Program-made: the position numbers and the translations under genes
Notes under the pieces: generated by a model
Told to the model about the DNA's origin: nothing
The model's input: the letters and a program-made list of their open reading frames with translations, nothing else
Database searches by the model: none
DNA from: Bdellovibrio sp. ZAP7
GTDB lineage: Bacteria > Bdellovibrionota_B > Oligoflexia > Oligoflexales > RGVZ01
Length of the DNA stretch: 33,941 nt
NCBI GenBank assembly: GCA_945900755.1
Contig: CAMDKS010000032.1
Coordinates: 1 to 33,941 of the forward strand
Direction of reading: 5' to 3'
Shown: positions 17,160 through 26,255 of the stretch, piece by piece
How the letters are laid out: every line of letters starts with the position of its first letter
Position numbering within the stretch: position 1 is the stretch's first letter

Positions 17160-18446
17160 ATGGTGCAATCGAATATCACTCCGACACAGCATCCTTGGGA
17201 CATCCTAAAAACAGCGGATCAGGAAATCTATGGCCTCATCCAAGAGGAGCTTGGCCGTCAAAAGCAAGGCTTAGAATTAATTGCCTCAGAAAACTTTGCG
17301 TCCACCGCCGTCATCGCAGCCATGGGCAACATCCTTACAAATAAATACGCCGAAGGACTGCCTGGGAAGCGTTATTATGGCGGCTGTCACGTCGTAGATC
17401 GAATTGAAGTGATTGCCATTGATCGCGCCTGTAAATTATTCGGCTCCAAGTTTGCGAACGTCCAACCGCATTCTGGAGCGCAGGCGAATGCGGCCGTCTA
17501 TCTGGCCTTGTTAAATTCAGGCGATAAAGTGTTAGGTTTAGACCTATCTCATGGTGGCCACCTGACCCATGGAAGTAAAGTAAATTTCTCGGGCATGCTT
17601 TACGACTCACATTTTTACGGATTAGACCCAGCAACCGAAACCATTGACTACGATGACGTCCTTCGCATCGCTCAAGAAATTAAACCTAAAATGATTATTG
17701 CTGGTGCGAGTGCCTATGCTCGTACCCTAGATTTCAAACGCTTCCGTGAAATCGCCGATACGGTGGGTGCTTATTTGATGGTAGACATGGCTCACATCGC
17801 AGGCTTGGTTGCTGCTGGTGAACATCCGAGCCCTATACCGTATGCCCACGTTACGACAACGACCACTCACAAAACACTGCGTGGACCTCGTGGCGGCATC
17901 ATTCTTTGGAATGACGAAGCCTTAACCGCTAAAATCAATAAATCTGTATTTCCGGGAATTCAAGGAGGTCCCCTTGAACATATTATTGCCGCCAAGGCTG
18001 TTTGTTTTAAGGAGGCCTTAGATCCAAAATTTACCGCCTATCAAAAACAGGTGGTGGCTAACTCAAGAGCCCTTGCCAAGGGACTAATGGACAATGGAAT
18101 TAAACTTGTTTCGGGCGGTAGCGACAATCATTTGATGCTTTTAGATCTTTCTGGCAGCGAAACAACGGGCAAGCAGCTTGAGGATGCACTTGGCAAAGTT
18201 GATATAACAGTCAATAAAAATACAGTGCCTAAAGAAAAACGTAGCCCTTTTGTGACGAGCGGCATCCGTATTGGCACACCCGCGATCACAAGTCGGGGAC
18301 TTAGGGAGCCTGAGATGGCAACATTAGCAAATTTAATACATCGGGTTGTTAAAAATATAGACAATCCGGCAGAACTAGATAAAATTCGCCGTGAGGTTCT
18401 CGCATTAGCTGAGAAATTCCCGCTCTACCCAGAGTGGGCCCTTTAA
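17160..18446 (+). CDS. glyA: Serine hydroxymethyltransferase
   Basis: 428 residues. A PLP enzyme that converts serine and tetrahydrofolate to glycine and methylene-tetrahydrofolate. The PLP-binding lysine is K238 in [15 protein letters not shown]. Other conserved segments are [27 protein letters not shown] and [11 protein letters not shown]. The start ATG 17160 has AAGGA 12 bases upstream, a little far; GTG 17163 is the alternative. Length is normal (E. coli 417). It is followed closely by nrdR (34 bases), a linkage common in proteobacteria. Confidence 0.96.
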   Translation: MVQSNITPTQHPWDILKTADQEIYGLIQEELGRQKQGLELIASENFASTAVIAAMGNILTNKYAEGLPGKRYYGGCHVVDRIEVIAIDRACKLFGSKFANVQPHSGAQANAAVYLALLNSGDKVLGLDLSHGGHLTHGSKVNFSGMLYDSHFYGLDPATETIDYDDVLRIAQEIKPKMIIAGASAYARTLDFKRFREIADTVGAYLMVDMAHIAGLVAAGEHPSPIPYAHVTTTTTHKTLRGPRGGIILWNDEALTAKINKSVFPGIQGGPLEHIIAAKAVCFKEALDPKFTAYQKQVVANSRALAKGLMDNGIKLVSGGSDNHLMLLDLSGSETTGKQLEDALGKVDITVNKNTVPKEKRSPFVTSGIRIGTPAITSRGLREPEMATLANLIHRVVKNIDNPAELDKIRREVLALAEKFPLYPEWAL

Positions 18447-18480
18447 ATCGCCAAGTGAGGCGAGTCAATCGGAGTTTAAT

Positions 18481-18939
18481 TTGCGTTGTTCTGGTTGTGG
18501 ACATGAAGATACAAAAGTTTTAGAAAGCCGTCTTTCTCATGAGGGGCGGGCTGTCAGGCGACGCCGCATTTGTCCTTCCTGCCAATACCGTTTTACGACG
18601 TATGAACAAGAGGAGGCCTTCGTCTTTCAAATTAGAAAGCGAGATGGCCGAGTCGAAAGCTACAATCGTGCAAAATCTCTAAGGTCCCTTCAGGTCGCCT
18701 GCCAAAAGCGCCCAATCTCCACCGAACAAATTGAGGGCGTACTTTCTCGCCTCGAGCAAACCATTCAAGAAACTGGCGAACGGGTTGTGGCGAGTGAAAA
18801 ATTTGGGGGCATGATTCTAAAAGCCCTCATCACTCTCGACAAAGTCGCCTATGTGCGCTTTGCCTCTGTGTACAAAGACTTTCGCGATACCGAGCAATTT
18901 ATGGCCGAGTTAAGCTCTCTTCAATCCCCAACACTCTAA
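18481..18939 (+). CDS. nrdR: Transcriptional repressor NrdR
   Basis: 152 residues, the standard length. TTG start at 18481 with GGAG 6 bases upstream; the next codons give MRCSGCGH as in all NrdRs. The N-terminal zinc ribbon has C3, C6, C31 and C34. The rest is an ATP-cone that senses ATP/dATP. NrdR represses ribonucleotide reductase genes by binding NrdR boxes; no such genes or boxes are visible in this window. It sits between glyA and ribE, and neighbourhood with riboflavin genes is common in proteobacteria. Confidence 0.95.
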   Translation: MRCSGCGHEDTKVLESRLSHEGRAVRRRRICPSCQYRFTTYEQEEAFVFQIRKRDGRVESYNRAKSLRSLQVACQKRPISTEQIEGVLSRLEQTIQETGERVVASEKFGGMILKALITLDKVAYVRFASVYKDFRDTEQFMAELSSLQSPTL

Positions 18940-18946
18940 GACACTT

Positions 18947-19570
18947 ATGTTCACTGGACTTGTAGAAAGAACTGGCCGCATCACGGCAATCACCAGCGGT
19001 GACAAAGGTACTTGGACTTTGGCCGTAGATCCTGGTCTAGATTTTGCGCGTGAACACGGTGCAAGCATCGCTGTGAACGGTGTGTGCCTCACTGAAATTG
19101 GCCAGTCACTCGAAGGTGGCCTGACGTTTCAAGTCAGTCACGAAACTCTCGCTAAAACATCCCTTGGAGATCTTACCAAGGACTCTCAGGTTAATTTGGA
19201 GAGAGCTATGCGTGCCACAGACCGCTTGGGTGGGCATATTGTGCTAGGGCATGTCGACGGCACAGGAGTGGTGAAAACGATTCGTCAGGAGTCCAATTTC
19301 GTCTACATAGAGGTACTCATTCCCGAAGCTCTGGCCAAGTACGTGGTCAGCAAAGGCTCGATTGCGATCGACGGCACAAGCCTTACTATAAATCAATTAC
19401 AAGACCTAGCAGGTGGCTGCCTTTTATCTTTCATGCTGGTTCCAGTAACTTGGACGACGACGGCATTTGCCAAGTTGCAAATAAATGCTAGAGTAAACAT
19501 CGAAGTCGATATGATTGCCAAACACTTAGAACGGTTGACCTTGCCTTGGAAAAAATTGCAAACACCTTAG
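18947..19570 (+). CDS. ribE: Riboflavin synthase, alpha chain
   Basis: 207 residues. Converts two 6,7-dimethyl-8-ribityllumazine molecules into riboflavin and the ribitylaminouracil precursor. It starts with the diagnostic MFTGLVE, and has two repeated lumazine-binding barrels; VNGVCLT in the first matches IDGTSLT in the second, and GGHIVLGHVDGTG marks the domain junction. Length is normal (about 200-215). It starts 7 bases after nrdR. The downstream outer-membrane efflux gene starts inside its last 25 bases. RibD, often adjacent, is absent here. Confidence 0.94.
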   Translation: MFTGLVERTGRITAITSGDKGTWTLAVDPGLDFAREHGASIAVNGVCLTEIGQSLEGGLTFQVSHETLAKTSLGDLTKDSQVNLERAMRATDRLGGHIVLGHVDGTGVVKTIRQESNFVYIEVLIPEALAKYVVSKGSIAIDGTSLTINQLQDLAGGCLLSFMLVPVTWTTTAFAKLQINARVNIEVDMIAKHLERLTLPWKKLQTP

Positions 19571-20808
19571 CCCTCTTCTATGTATATTTATTTGCATATA
19601 TTCTATCCGTTTTTGTCTCCACTCCGACGTCCGCTCTTACCTGGTCTGACGTTCAGTCGAAAGCCTTGTCCACCGCTCCCGACCTCCAGTTAGCTAAAGC
19701 CAATATCGCCTCTGCGGAGGCGGCCGTAGACACGGCTAAGGCTTTGTTTTATCCCACCGTTTCATCCTCAATTACGGCTGGTCGCTCGGTCGATTCGCAA
19801 TTAAAAAGATCCGCAAATACCTACGGCGCGGGAGTGTCCCTCGATCAAAATATCTACTCATCTGGGCGAGATACCGCCAAGCTGAATGCTGCCAGTTCAT
19901 CGCGATCTGCGGCCTTCAGTGAGGAACAGAGCACCTCTGTGATTCTTAGAGCTAAACTATCGCGGGCTTGGATTAACGCTCTTTACCTTCAAGAATTATC
20001 TAGAATTACGTTGCGCAACATCACACGCCGCGAATCCAATGAGCAAATTGTTCGGCTACGTTATTCAAGTGGCAGAGAAAATAAGGGCTCGGTTCTAAAA
20101 ACTGAGGCACAGACCCTAGAAACTAAACTAAGTCGAGTAGAGTCCGTTGCAAAATTTGCGCTCGCGGAAGGTGCCCTCGCAATTTTGATTGGACAACCAC
20201 TGGTTGAAAATGAAGAACTTGCGGGTGATTTGATGAGTGATGTCGTGGCCCCTCAAAAATCAAGCCTCCCGCCAGTCATTGCCGCGAAAGAGGCGGCCCT
20301 TCGATCCTCAGAAGACTCTTTAGCCTTGGCCAAAATTCAATATCTACCAACGTTGGGGCTATCAGCCTCGGCTCACAAATCAGCGTCTCCAAATCTCCCC
20401 TTACTGGCCCCCGTCTTCTCGGCTCAACTTGCGCTCAACATACCCATTTTCAACGCTGCAACCTCGGCCGGCGTGCGCTCGGCAGCGTCCAAAACGGCGG
20501 CGGCGACCATTGAGCTTAATGCCGCAAAACTGGCTCAGGAACAGGCCATCAAAACCAAATGGTCGGACCTTGATTTCGCAAAAAAACGCCTCGAAATCTC
20601 TCATAAAAATTTCGAGGCCTCGGCCCTACTGGGTGAAATTTCTCGGAAGCGCTATGCTCTTGGCCTCGGAAGCTTTCAGGATTGGAATAATTATGAGAGT
20701 GAATTACTGCGATCAGAAATGGACGTATTATCCTCTGAAAAAACGGTCGCTGATGCGCTTACTGACTACCACGAACAAATTGGCGTAACGTTAGGGGAGG
20801 TTCTTTGA
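19546..20808 (+). CDS. TolC-family outer-membrane efflux protein
   Basis: 420 residues, from TTG 19546 overlapping the end of ribE by 25 bases; no other in-frame start gives the signal sequence (FYVYLFAYILSVFVSTPTSA). The mature part is long alpha-helical with internal duplication (AKANIASAEAAVDTAKALFYPT and the later SLALAKIQYLPTLGLSAS), as in TolC/OEP channels. TolC homologues form the exit duct of tripartite pumps. It is directly followed by the macA- and macB-like genes with a 4-base overlap, so it likely serves that pump. There is no strong ribosome site, so translational coupling to ribE is probable. Confidence 0.87.
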   Translation: MEKIANTLALFYVYLFAYILSVFVSTPTSALTWSDVQSKALSTAPDLQLAKANIASAEAAVDTAKALFYPTVSSSITAGRSVDSQLKRSANTYGAGVSLDQNIYSSGRDTAKLNAASSSRSAAFSEEQSTSVILRAKLSRAWINALYLQELSRITLRNITRRESNEQIVRLRYSSGRENKGSVLKTEAQTLETKLSRVESVAKFALAEGALAILIGQPLVENEELAGDLMSDVVAPQKSSLPPVIAAKEAALRSSEDSLALAKIQYLPTLGLSASAHKSASPNLPLLAPVFSAQLALNIPIFNAATSAGVRSAASKTAAATIELNAAKLAQEQAIKTKWSDLDFAKKRLEISHKNFEASALLGEISRKRYALGLGSFQDWNNYESELLRSEMDVLSSEKTVADALTDYHEQIGVTLGEVL

Positions 20809-21791
20809 AGTCAAAAACAAAAAAAATTCTGATCGCATCCACTGTCATAGTGGGTCTCGTCGCAGGCGGGTTGTATTACAGGAAGCTCGCCGCGAATAAA
20901 CTTGAGATCACCTATAAAGAACATGTCGTGAAGCGAGATGATTTAGAAATTTCTGTCCAAGCGACCGGAAGCATTCAGCCTGAAAATCGCTTGGTCGTGA
21001 AGCCGCAAATTGCTGGCCGTGTGGACCAGATCTTAGTGGACGAAGGCAAAACCGTCAAAGCGGGCCAAATATTGGCCTGGATGAGCTCTAACGACCGAGC
21101 TGCGTTGGTCGACATGGCGACGTCCCAGACCGCAGAAGAACAAAAACACTGGGAAGAAATCTACAAGCCAAGCCCGATTATCGCCCCACTGGGCGGAGTG
21201 ATTATTTCAAAACAAGTCGAACGCGGGCAGACCGTGGCCACAAATGACGTGATCTTTGTGATCTCGGATAGACTGATCGTGTTGGCTCAGGTGGACGAAA
21301 CCGATTTGGCCAAAATAAGTTTGGGTCAGTCGGTTGAAATTCGCGTCGATGCCTACGGAGACAAACCGGTTCCAGGCAAGGTCATTCGTGTGGCCTACGA
21401 ATCAAAGCTTGTGAACAACGTGACCATCTATGAAATCAGAATTCTCCCAACCGCGACTCCCGATTACATGCGTTCTGGAATGACGTCGAGTATTAAATTT
21501 GTTCAAGATCGAAAAACGGGCGTGTTGCTCGCTCCCGTTTCTTTTCTAAAATTTTCGCCCAATACAAAGCTCGATGATAAACAGTGTACGGTCCTGGTCA
21601 AATCTTTGGATTCGGGGGCTCCTCCAGAGGAAAAAACGATCACGATCGGGGCGACCAATGGCAAATTTTCCGAGATTATTTCTGGCCTAGACGAGGGGAC
21701 CACGATCCTTCAAGCCCAGCAAACATCTGATGACGAGAAAAAATCTTCCAATCCGTTCAGTCCCTTTGGCGGTGGAAAAAAACGCAAATAG
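20805..21791 (+). CDS. MacA-like periplasmic adaptor (membrane fusion protein), no coiled-coil hairpin
   Basis: 328 residues. TTG start overlaps the tolC-like stop (TTGA), with GGGGAGG upstream. An N-terminal membrane anchor (IASTVIVGLVAGGLYY) is followed by two lipoyl half-motifs (VVKPQIAGRVDQILVDEGKTV and APLGGVIISKQVERGQTVATND), a beta-barrel domain and a membrane-proximal domain. In E. coli MacA (371 residues) a coiled-coil hairpin of roughly 80 residues separates the two lipoyl halves and contacts TolC. Here only about 29 residues (94-122) lie between them. The C-terminus is a charged tail. It should still serve the MacB-like transporter, but docking to the outer channel must differ. Confidence 0.87.
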   Translation: MKSKTKKILIASTVIVGLVAGGLYYRKLAANKLEITYKEHVVKRDDLEISVQATGSIQPENRLVVKPQIAGRVDQILVDEGKTVKAGQILAWMSSNDRAALVDMATSQTAEEQKHWEEIYKPSPIIAPLGGVIISKQVERGQTVATNDVIFVISDRLIVLAQVDETDLAKISLGQSVEIRVDAYGDKPVPGKVIRVAYESKLVNNVTIYEIRILPTATPDYMRSGMTSSIKFVQDRKTGVLLAPVSFLKFSPNTKLDDKQCTVLVKSLDSGAPPEEKTITIGATNGKFSEIISGLDEGTTILQAQQTSDDEKKSSNPFSPFGGGKKRK

Positions 21792-21821
21792 ACCTCACAG
21801 AAGAGCACGGAAACAAGATCC

Positions 21822-23831
21822 ATGACGAAACAACCTGTCATAACTATCGACCATATCACGAAGATATTTCGTATGGGTGACAACGTCCTAAAAGCCCTTG
21901 ATGATGTGTGCCTACAGGTGGAGGCCGGAGAATTCGTGGCCATTGTCGGGCCTTCCGGCTCCGGAAAATCCACCTTGATGAATATGATTGGCCTTCTTGA
22001 TGTCCCTGATTCTGGAAGTATTCGTGTTGCTGGCGCATCCGTTTCAGGATTGACCGACGACGAACTTTGCAGCCTTCGGGCAGAGTCGATTGGTTTTGTG
22101 TTCCAGCAGTTTAATTTACTAGCGCGAACGAGTGCAGCAGAAAATGTGGGCCTTCCCATGCTCTACAGCGGAGTGCCCTACGATTTAGGTTGGGCTCACA
22201 AAATACTTGCCGCCGTTGGACTTACGACTCATGCCACCCATACGCCGGCCCAGCTTTCGGGCGGCCAGCAGCAACGCGTGGCGATTGCTAGAGCCCTCGT
22301 CAATAAACCCCATGTTCTTTTGGCGGATGAGCCCACGGGAAATCTCGACAGCCAAAGTGAACGAGACATTTTGGATATTCTCGTGCAACTTAACCGCGCC
22401 GGAATTACCGTGGTGATCGTCACTCACGAGCAGGAGGTCACCCAAATCGCTGGTCGGGTGATTCGCATGCGTGACGGCAAGATCACGTCTGACGAAAGAC
22501 AAACGCCAAAATATCTAGACGGCATGAAATCACAAGACCAGTCGGCCGACTCGTCCTTTCGCCTTTACGACAGCGGAAAACCTGTTCGGGACACAGGTAC
22601 GAAGGCCCTGCTTAGAAAAGTAAAGAGCTACACCTCCGAGGCACTGCGGTCTCTGACGTCCAATAAAATTCGCTCGTTTTTGTCTGTCCTTGGCATCATG
22701 ATCGGCGTTGCCGCCGTCATCGCGGTCCTTGGTCTTGGCGAAGGGGCTCGAAAAACCATGGAAAAAGAACTAGCAGGTCTTGGCTCCAATCTTTTAGCGG
22801 TCTACCCTGGCGGATCTGGGCGGCATATGGGAGGCGGCGGTGGCAGTAATCCCATTCGTTTATTTCCTGAGGATGTCACCGCACTTAAAATAGAATTAGA
22901 ATACGTCACTGAAATCGCCCCCAGAGTTAACAGCAAGGCTGTGGTGCAATTTGAAGAAAAAATTTGGAGCACCAGCATTATTGGCACCACCAGAGAATAC
23001 GCAAAATTGCGGGCTGCGGTGCCTGATCTGGGCCGAAATTTCACCAAGGAGGAAGAAGATTCCCGTGGTCGAGTAGCCATTCTTGGGCGCACGGTCGTCA
23101 AAAATATATTTGGCGATAAGGATCCCATCGGCTCAGAATTTAAGTTAAATCGCCTTTATTTTCAGGTAATCGGCATACTTCCAGCCAAGGGCTCGAATGG
23201 CTGGCAAGACCAAGATGACGTGGTTATAATTCCACTTGAAACGGCCATGCACCGAGTATTTGGCTTTGAAAGTATCCACATGGTCGACGTCCAAGTAGAT
23301 AGCGCAGAGCATATGAGTGCTGTTGAAAGTCAGATCAAAGCCCTCTTACAACAACGAAAGAAAATCTCAGACGAAAAACTTGAAGACGCGTTTACGGTTC
23401 GCAATATGGCTGAAATTCAAGCGGCTATTTCATCGACCAATAAAATTATGTCTCTACTACTCAGCATCATTGCCAGTATTTCGCTGCTTGTGGGCGGTAT
23501 TGGAGTGATGAATATTATGCTCGTTTCCGTGACTGAACGAACGCGTGAGATCGGGCTACGAAAGGCTCTTGGCGCAAAAAAATCAGATATTCTTAGTCAA
23601 TTTTTAGTGGAGGCAGCCCTGCTCGCCATCCTAGGCGGGGCTCTCGGAGTCGCCTTAGGCTGGGGCATTTCGGCGGTTGCGGCCGCCATGACGAATTGGC
23701 CTTTTGAGGTATCTCCCGCAGTTGTTTCCATGGTGACGGGAATCACCGCTCTTGTAGGAATAATCTTTGGATTTTGGCCTGCAAAAAAAGCGGCCGCATT
23801 ACAGCCCATTCAAGCCTTGAAGTATGAATAA
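21822..23831 (+). CDS. MacB-like ABC transporter (ATPase + permease)
   Basis: 669 residues. MacB-type proteins use ATP to drive periplasmic transport, extruding peptides, toxins or macrolide-like molecules through a TolC channel. The N-terminal ATPase has Walker A GPSGSGKST (43-51), signature LSGGQQQR (from 145), Walker B VLLADEPTGNLD. A first membrane helix near 283-305 (FLSVLGIMIGVAAVIAVLG) is followed by a large periplasmic domain with a Gly-rich loop (GGSGRHMGGGGGSN). Three C-terminal FtsX-type helices begin at IMSLLLSIIASISLLVGGIGVMNIML. Domain order and length fit MacB (648). Substrate is unknown. It lies 30 bases downstream of the macA-like gene. Confidence 0.92.
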   Translation: MTKQPVITIDHITKIFRMGDNVLKALDDVCLQVEAGEFVAIVGPSGSGKSTLMNMIGLLDVPDSGSIRVAGASVSGLTDDELCSLRAESIGFVFQQFNLLARTSAAENVGLPMLYSGVPYDLGWAHKILAAVGLTTHATHTPAQLSGGQQQRVAIARALVNKPHVLLADEPTGNLDSQSERDILDILVQLNRAGITVVIVTHEQEVTQIAGRVIRMRDGKITSDERQTPKYLDGMKSQDQSADSSFRLYDSGKPVRDTGTKALLRKVKSYTSEALRSLTSNKIRSFLSVLGIMIGVAAVIAVLGLGEGARKTMEKELAGLGSNLLAVYPGGSGRHMGGGGGSNPIRLFPEDVTALKIELEYVTEIAPRVNSKAVVQFEEKIWSTSIIGTTREYAKLRAAVPDLGRNFTKEEEDSRGRVAILGRTVVKNIFGDKDPIGSEFKLNRLYFQVIGILPAKGSNGWQDQDDVVIIPLETAMHRVFGFESIHMVDVQVDSAEHMSAVESQIKALLQQRKKISDEKLEDAFTVRNMAEIQAAISSTNKIMSLLLSIIASISLLVGGIGVMNIMLVSVTERTREIGLRKALGAKKSDILSQFLVEAALLAILGGALGVALGWGISAVAAAMTNWPFEVSPAVVSMVTGITALVGIIFGFWPAKKAAALQPIQALKYE

Positions 23832-24083
23832 AGTAAACCAATAATATTAGATGGTTATATTAAATTGCGGACGCATGCTTTTAGGCTTTGTGACGCGTTG
23901 GGGCAAAACCACGTTATTTGGCGCTTTGAGCCACGATAATCATTGATTTTTTCCGCCCTCCGATTCATATAGTGGCTGATAATTGTGTGTGTTCCAGACG
24001 GTAACCTGCTTGGGGATCTCACGAATCGGTGGCTCTTTGAACATCCTGTATCCTGACGCCTCAACTCTGGAGTGAATAAGCCA
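23832..24083. other. Intergenic region upstream of ribBX
   Basis: 252 bases between the macB-like gene and ribBX. I see no terminator with a T run and no FMN riboswitch (RFN) consensus. A minus-strand open frame crossing it extends into ribBX and is judged a shadow. Probably holds the ribBX promoter. Confidence 0.4.
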
Positions 24084-25211
24084 ATGGACAAAAGTATTTC
24101 TCGCATTATGGAAGCCATTGAAGTCATTCGCAAGGGTGGCATGGTCATTATGGTTGACGATGAAGATCGCGAGAATGAGGGCGACGTAGTTTTTGCCGCT
24201 GAGCATGCAACAGCAGAAAAAATAAATTTCATGGCTAAAGAAGCGCGGGGACTTATTTGTCTTCCGCTATCGCCAGAATATGTAGATCTACTAAAATTAC
24301 CGTTAATGGACGATGCCACAAAAGGTGCTGGTGGGCACACCACCGCTTTTACCGTAAGTATCGAAGCTCGTCACGGCGTGACCACAGGTATTTCTGCCGC
24401 TGATCGAGCCCACACCGTGCGCGCGGCAGTGGCTGATGGTGTTAAGCCGGAAGACCTCGTGGTGCCTGGCCACATATTTCCACTGCGTGCAAAAAAGGGT
24501 GGGGTTCTAGAGCGTTCTGGCCACACTGAGGGCTCAGTTGATTTAGCGCGCCTTGCGGGATGCAAACCGGCTGCGGTTATTTGTGAGATCATGAACGATG
24601 ACGGCTCAATGGCACGAATGCCTGACCTCATAAAGTTTTCAAAAACCCACAAGCTACCAATCATCTCGATTGAAGACCTTATTGCGTACCGATTGACCCG
24701 TGACAGCTTAGTGAAAATCATCGATCGCGGCCACGTGGACACGACTGACGGGCGTTTTGAGACGATTATCTACGAATCAATATTGGATCAATCTCAGCAT
24801 TTGGCCCTCGTCAAAGGCAAATCTTTGTTTGGTTCTGCCATTGTGGATGTGCGCGTGCACCGCCAAAAGACTTTTTTGGACGTTTTCACAAGAGGCCACA
24901 AAAGTGCCCATAATTTAATGGACTACGGCCTTAAAATGCTGGCGTCCTCCGACGCCGCCGCGCTGATTTATTTAAGCAGCCACGACCAAGCAGCCACTTT
25001 CCCTGACTTTAAGGAAATTCAAAATCATCCGATACCAGAGGATGCAAAAGGCCACGGTATGGACTCAAGGTTGCTAGGTGTCGGCGCTCAAATAATAAGG
25101 TCTTTAGGGATCAACAGAATGCGCACCCATGTAACCCAACAAAGAAATCTAAAGGGCTTGGCAGGATTCGGACTTGAAGTTACAGAGCACGTCATTATTC
25201 CTTCGCATTGA
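24084..25211 (+). CDS. ribB: RibBX: DHBP synthase fused to a degenerate GTP cyclohydrolase II-like domain
   Basis: 375 residues from ATG 24084, preceded by GGAGTGA (24069-24075); GTG 24072 is in frame but overlaps that site. The first ~205 residues are 3,4-dihydroxy-2-butanone-4-phosphate synthase, with DDEDRENEGD (25-34), HGVTTGISAADRA and RSGHTEGSVDL, acting on ribulose-5-phosphate. The C-terminal ~165 residues have the position of RibA but contain no cysteine at all, so the three zinc-binding cysteines of GTP cyclohydrolase II (the GExxCRxHSEC region) are missing. This is the arrangement described as RibBX in proteobacteria, in which the RibX part lacks GTP cyclohydrolase II activity. A separate ribA elsewhere is expected. 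ribH follows after 52 bases. Confidence 0.92.
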   Translation: MDKSISRIMEAIEVIRKGGMVIMVDDEDRENEGDVVFAAEHATAEKINFMAKEARGLICLPLSPEYVDLLKLPLMDDATKGAGGHTTAFTVSIEARHGVTTGISAADRAHTVRAAVADGVKPEDLVVPGHIFPLRAKKGGVLERSGHTEGSVDLARLAGCKPAAVICEIMNDDGSMARMPDLIKFSKTHKLPIISIEDLIAYRLTRDSLVKIIDRGHVDTTDGRFETIIYESILDQSQHLALVKGKSLFGSAIVDVRVHRQKTFLDVFTRGHKSAHNLMDYGLKMLASSDAAALIYLSSHDQAATFPDFKEIQNHPIPEDAKGHGMDSRLLGVGAQIIRSLGINRMRTHVTQQRNLKGLAGFGLEVTEHVIIPSH

Positions 25212-25263
25212 GTTGTATCGCCATTTGATAGCAAAAACGAATTGAATTGGAGAGACGAGAATC

Positions 25264-25719
25264 ATGAGTAAGCCCACCGCTAAAAAATCATCCGACCAAA
25301 AATTCCTGATCGTAGTCGGTCGATTTAATGAAATGATCACCAGATGCCTATTATCGGGAGCTGAAGATGTTTTTAAGGCGGCCAACCTTTCGTCTCATAT
25401 CGAAGTGGTTTGGGTTCCTGGCTGTTTTGAAATCCCCTTGGTGGCGTCCCTCGCCGCTAAATCAGGAAAATATGCCGCCATCGTGACCCTTGGCGCTGTG
25501 ATTAAAGGGGAGACCCCACACTTTGATTTTGTAGCCGGCGAGTGCGCCCGCGGTGTCATGGAAATTGGGCTTCAAACAGGTGTTCCTGTTATATTTGGGG
25601 TCTTAACAACGAATACCGTTGAACAAGCTTTGAACCGCAGCGGCATAAAGTATGGGAATAAAGGTCGCGACGCCGCCCAAACCGCCCTTGATATGGTCCA
25701 AATCGTAGCTCGATTTTAA
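25264..25719 (+). CDS. ribH: 6,7-dimethyl-8-ribityllumazine synthase
   Basis: 151 residues. Joins DHBP, the RibB product, with 5-amino-6-ribitylaminouracil to make the substrate of riboflavin synthase. Marks are the N-terminal [33 protein letters not shown] (catalytic His H86), and [17 protein letters not shown]. Length is typical for the icosahedral or pentameric enzyme. GGAGAGACGAGA precedes the ATG. It lies between ribBX and nusB, the classic ribH-nusB linkage. Confidence 0.95.
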   Translation: MSKPTAKKSSDQKFLIVVGRFNEMITRCLLSGAEDVFKAANLSSHIEVVWVPGCFEIPLVASLAAKSGKYAAIVTLGAVIKGETPHFDFVAGECARGVMEIGLQTGVPVIFGVLTTNTVEQALNRSGIKYGNKGRDAAQTALDMVQIVARF

Positions 25720-25771
25720 TCCTAAAATCCTCTCGCAAACGCCTTTAAATAAACAGTTAGGAGCTCTTCAA

Positions 25772-26191
25772 ATGCCAAAAACGAACCCAAACACCCAGGC
25801 CAGGGAATTTGCGGTACAATTTTTATATCAATGTGAAACAGAAAAGATTTTCTATTTCTCGGCGGAGCATTTTGACAACTTTATTAGTTATTTTAAAGTC
25901 GATGCTGTTTTAAGCTCCTACTTAGAGACGCTCGTCAAGGGAGTATTAGAAAACATAACTAAATTGGATGAAATCATCACCAAACACAGCAAAAACTGGA
26001 AAATATCCCGCATGCCGAGCACCGATCGTGCTGTTCTTCGTATGTCGACCCATGAAATTCTTGAGAAGATGGCACCAGATAAGGTAATCTTAAACGAGGC
26101 CATTGAACTTGCTAAGCGTTACGGTGCGGAACACTCTGGTGCTTTCGTAAACGGTATCCTCGATTCAGTTCTCGCAGAACTTCGAGCCTAG
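25772..26191 (+). CDS. nusB: Transcription antitermination factor NusB
   Basis: 139 residues, the standard size (E. coli 139). NusB binds boxA RNA together with S10 (NusE) to stop premature termination in rRNA operons. The N-terminus AREFAVQFLYQCE and the C-terminal ILNEAIELAKRYGAEHSGAFVNGILD are characteristic. TAGGAGC lies about 10 bases before the ATG. It follows ribH by 52 bases, as in many proteobacteria. Confidence 0.94.
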   Translation: MPKTNPNTQAREFAVQFLYQCETEKIFYFSAEHFDNFISYFKVDAVLSSYLETLVKGVLENITKLDEIITKHSKNWKISRMPSTDRAVLRMSTHEILEKMAPDKVILNEAIELAKRYGAEHSGAFVNGILDSVLAELRA

Positions 26192-26255
26192 ATTTTTTAG
26201 TAACGCTGCGAACGGTGAACGGCCATTGAATTTACCTTCAGCAGAGGAGCACAAG

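Noticed and set aside
23832..24083. FMN riboswitch ahead of ribBX
   Set aside because: Expected by gene content, but none of the conserved RFN blocks can be recognised in the 252-base gap.
23855..24343. Minus-strand 162-residue open frame upstream of and into ribBX
   Set aside because: It overlaps the conserved RibB N-terminus, has no recognisable domain and is rich in Ser and Arg, as antisense frames often are.
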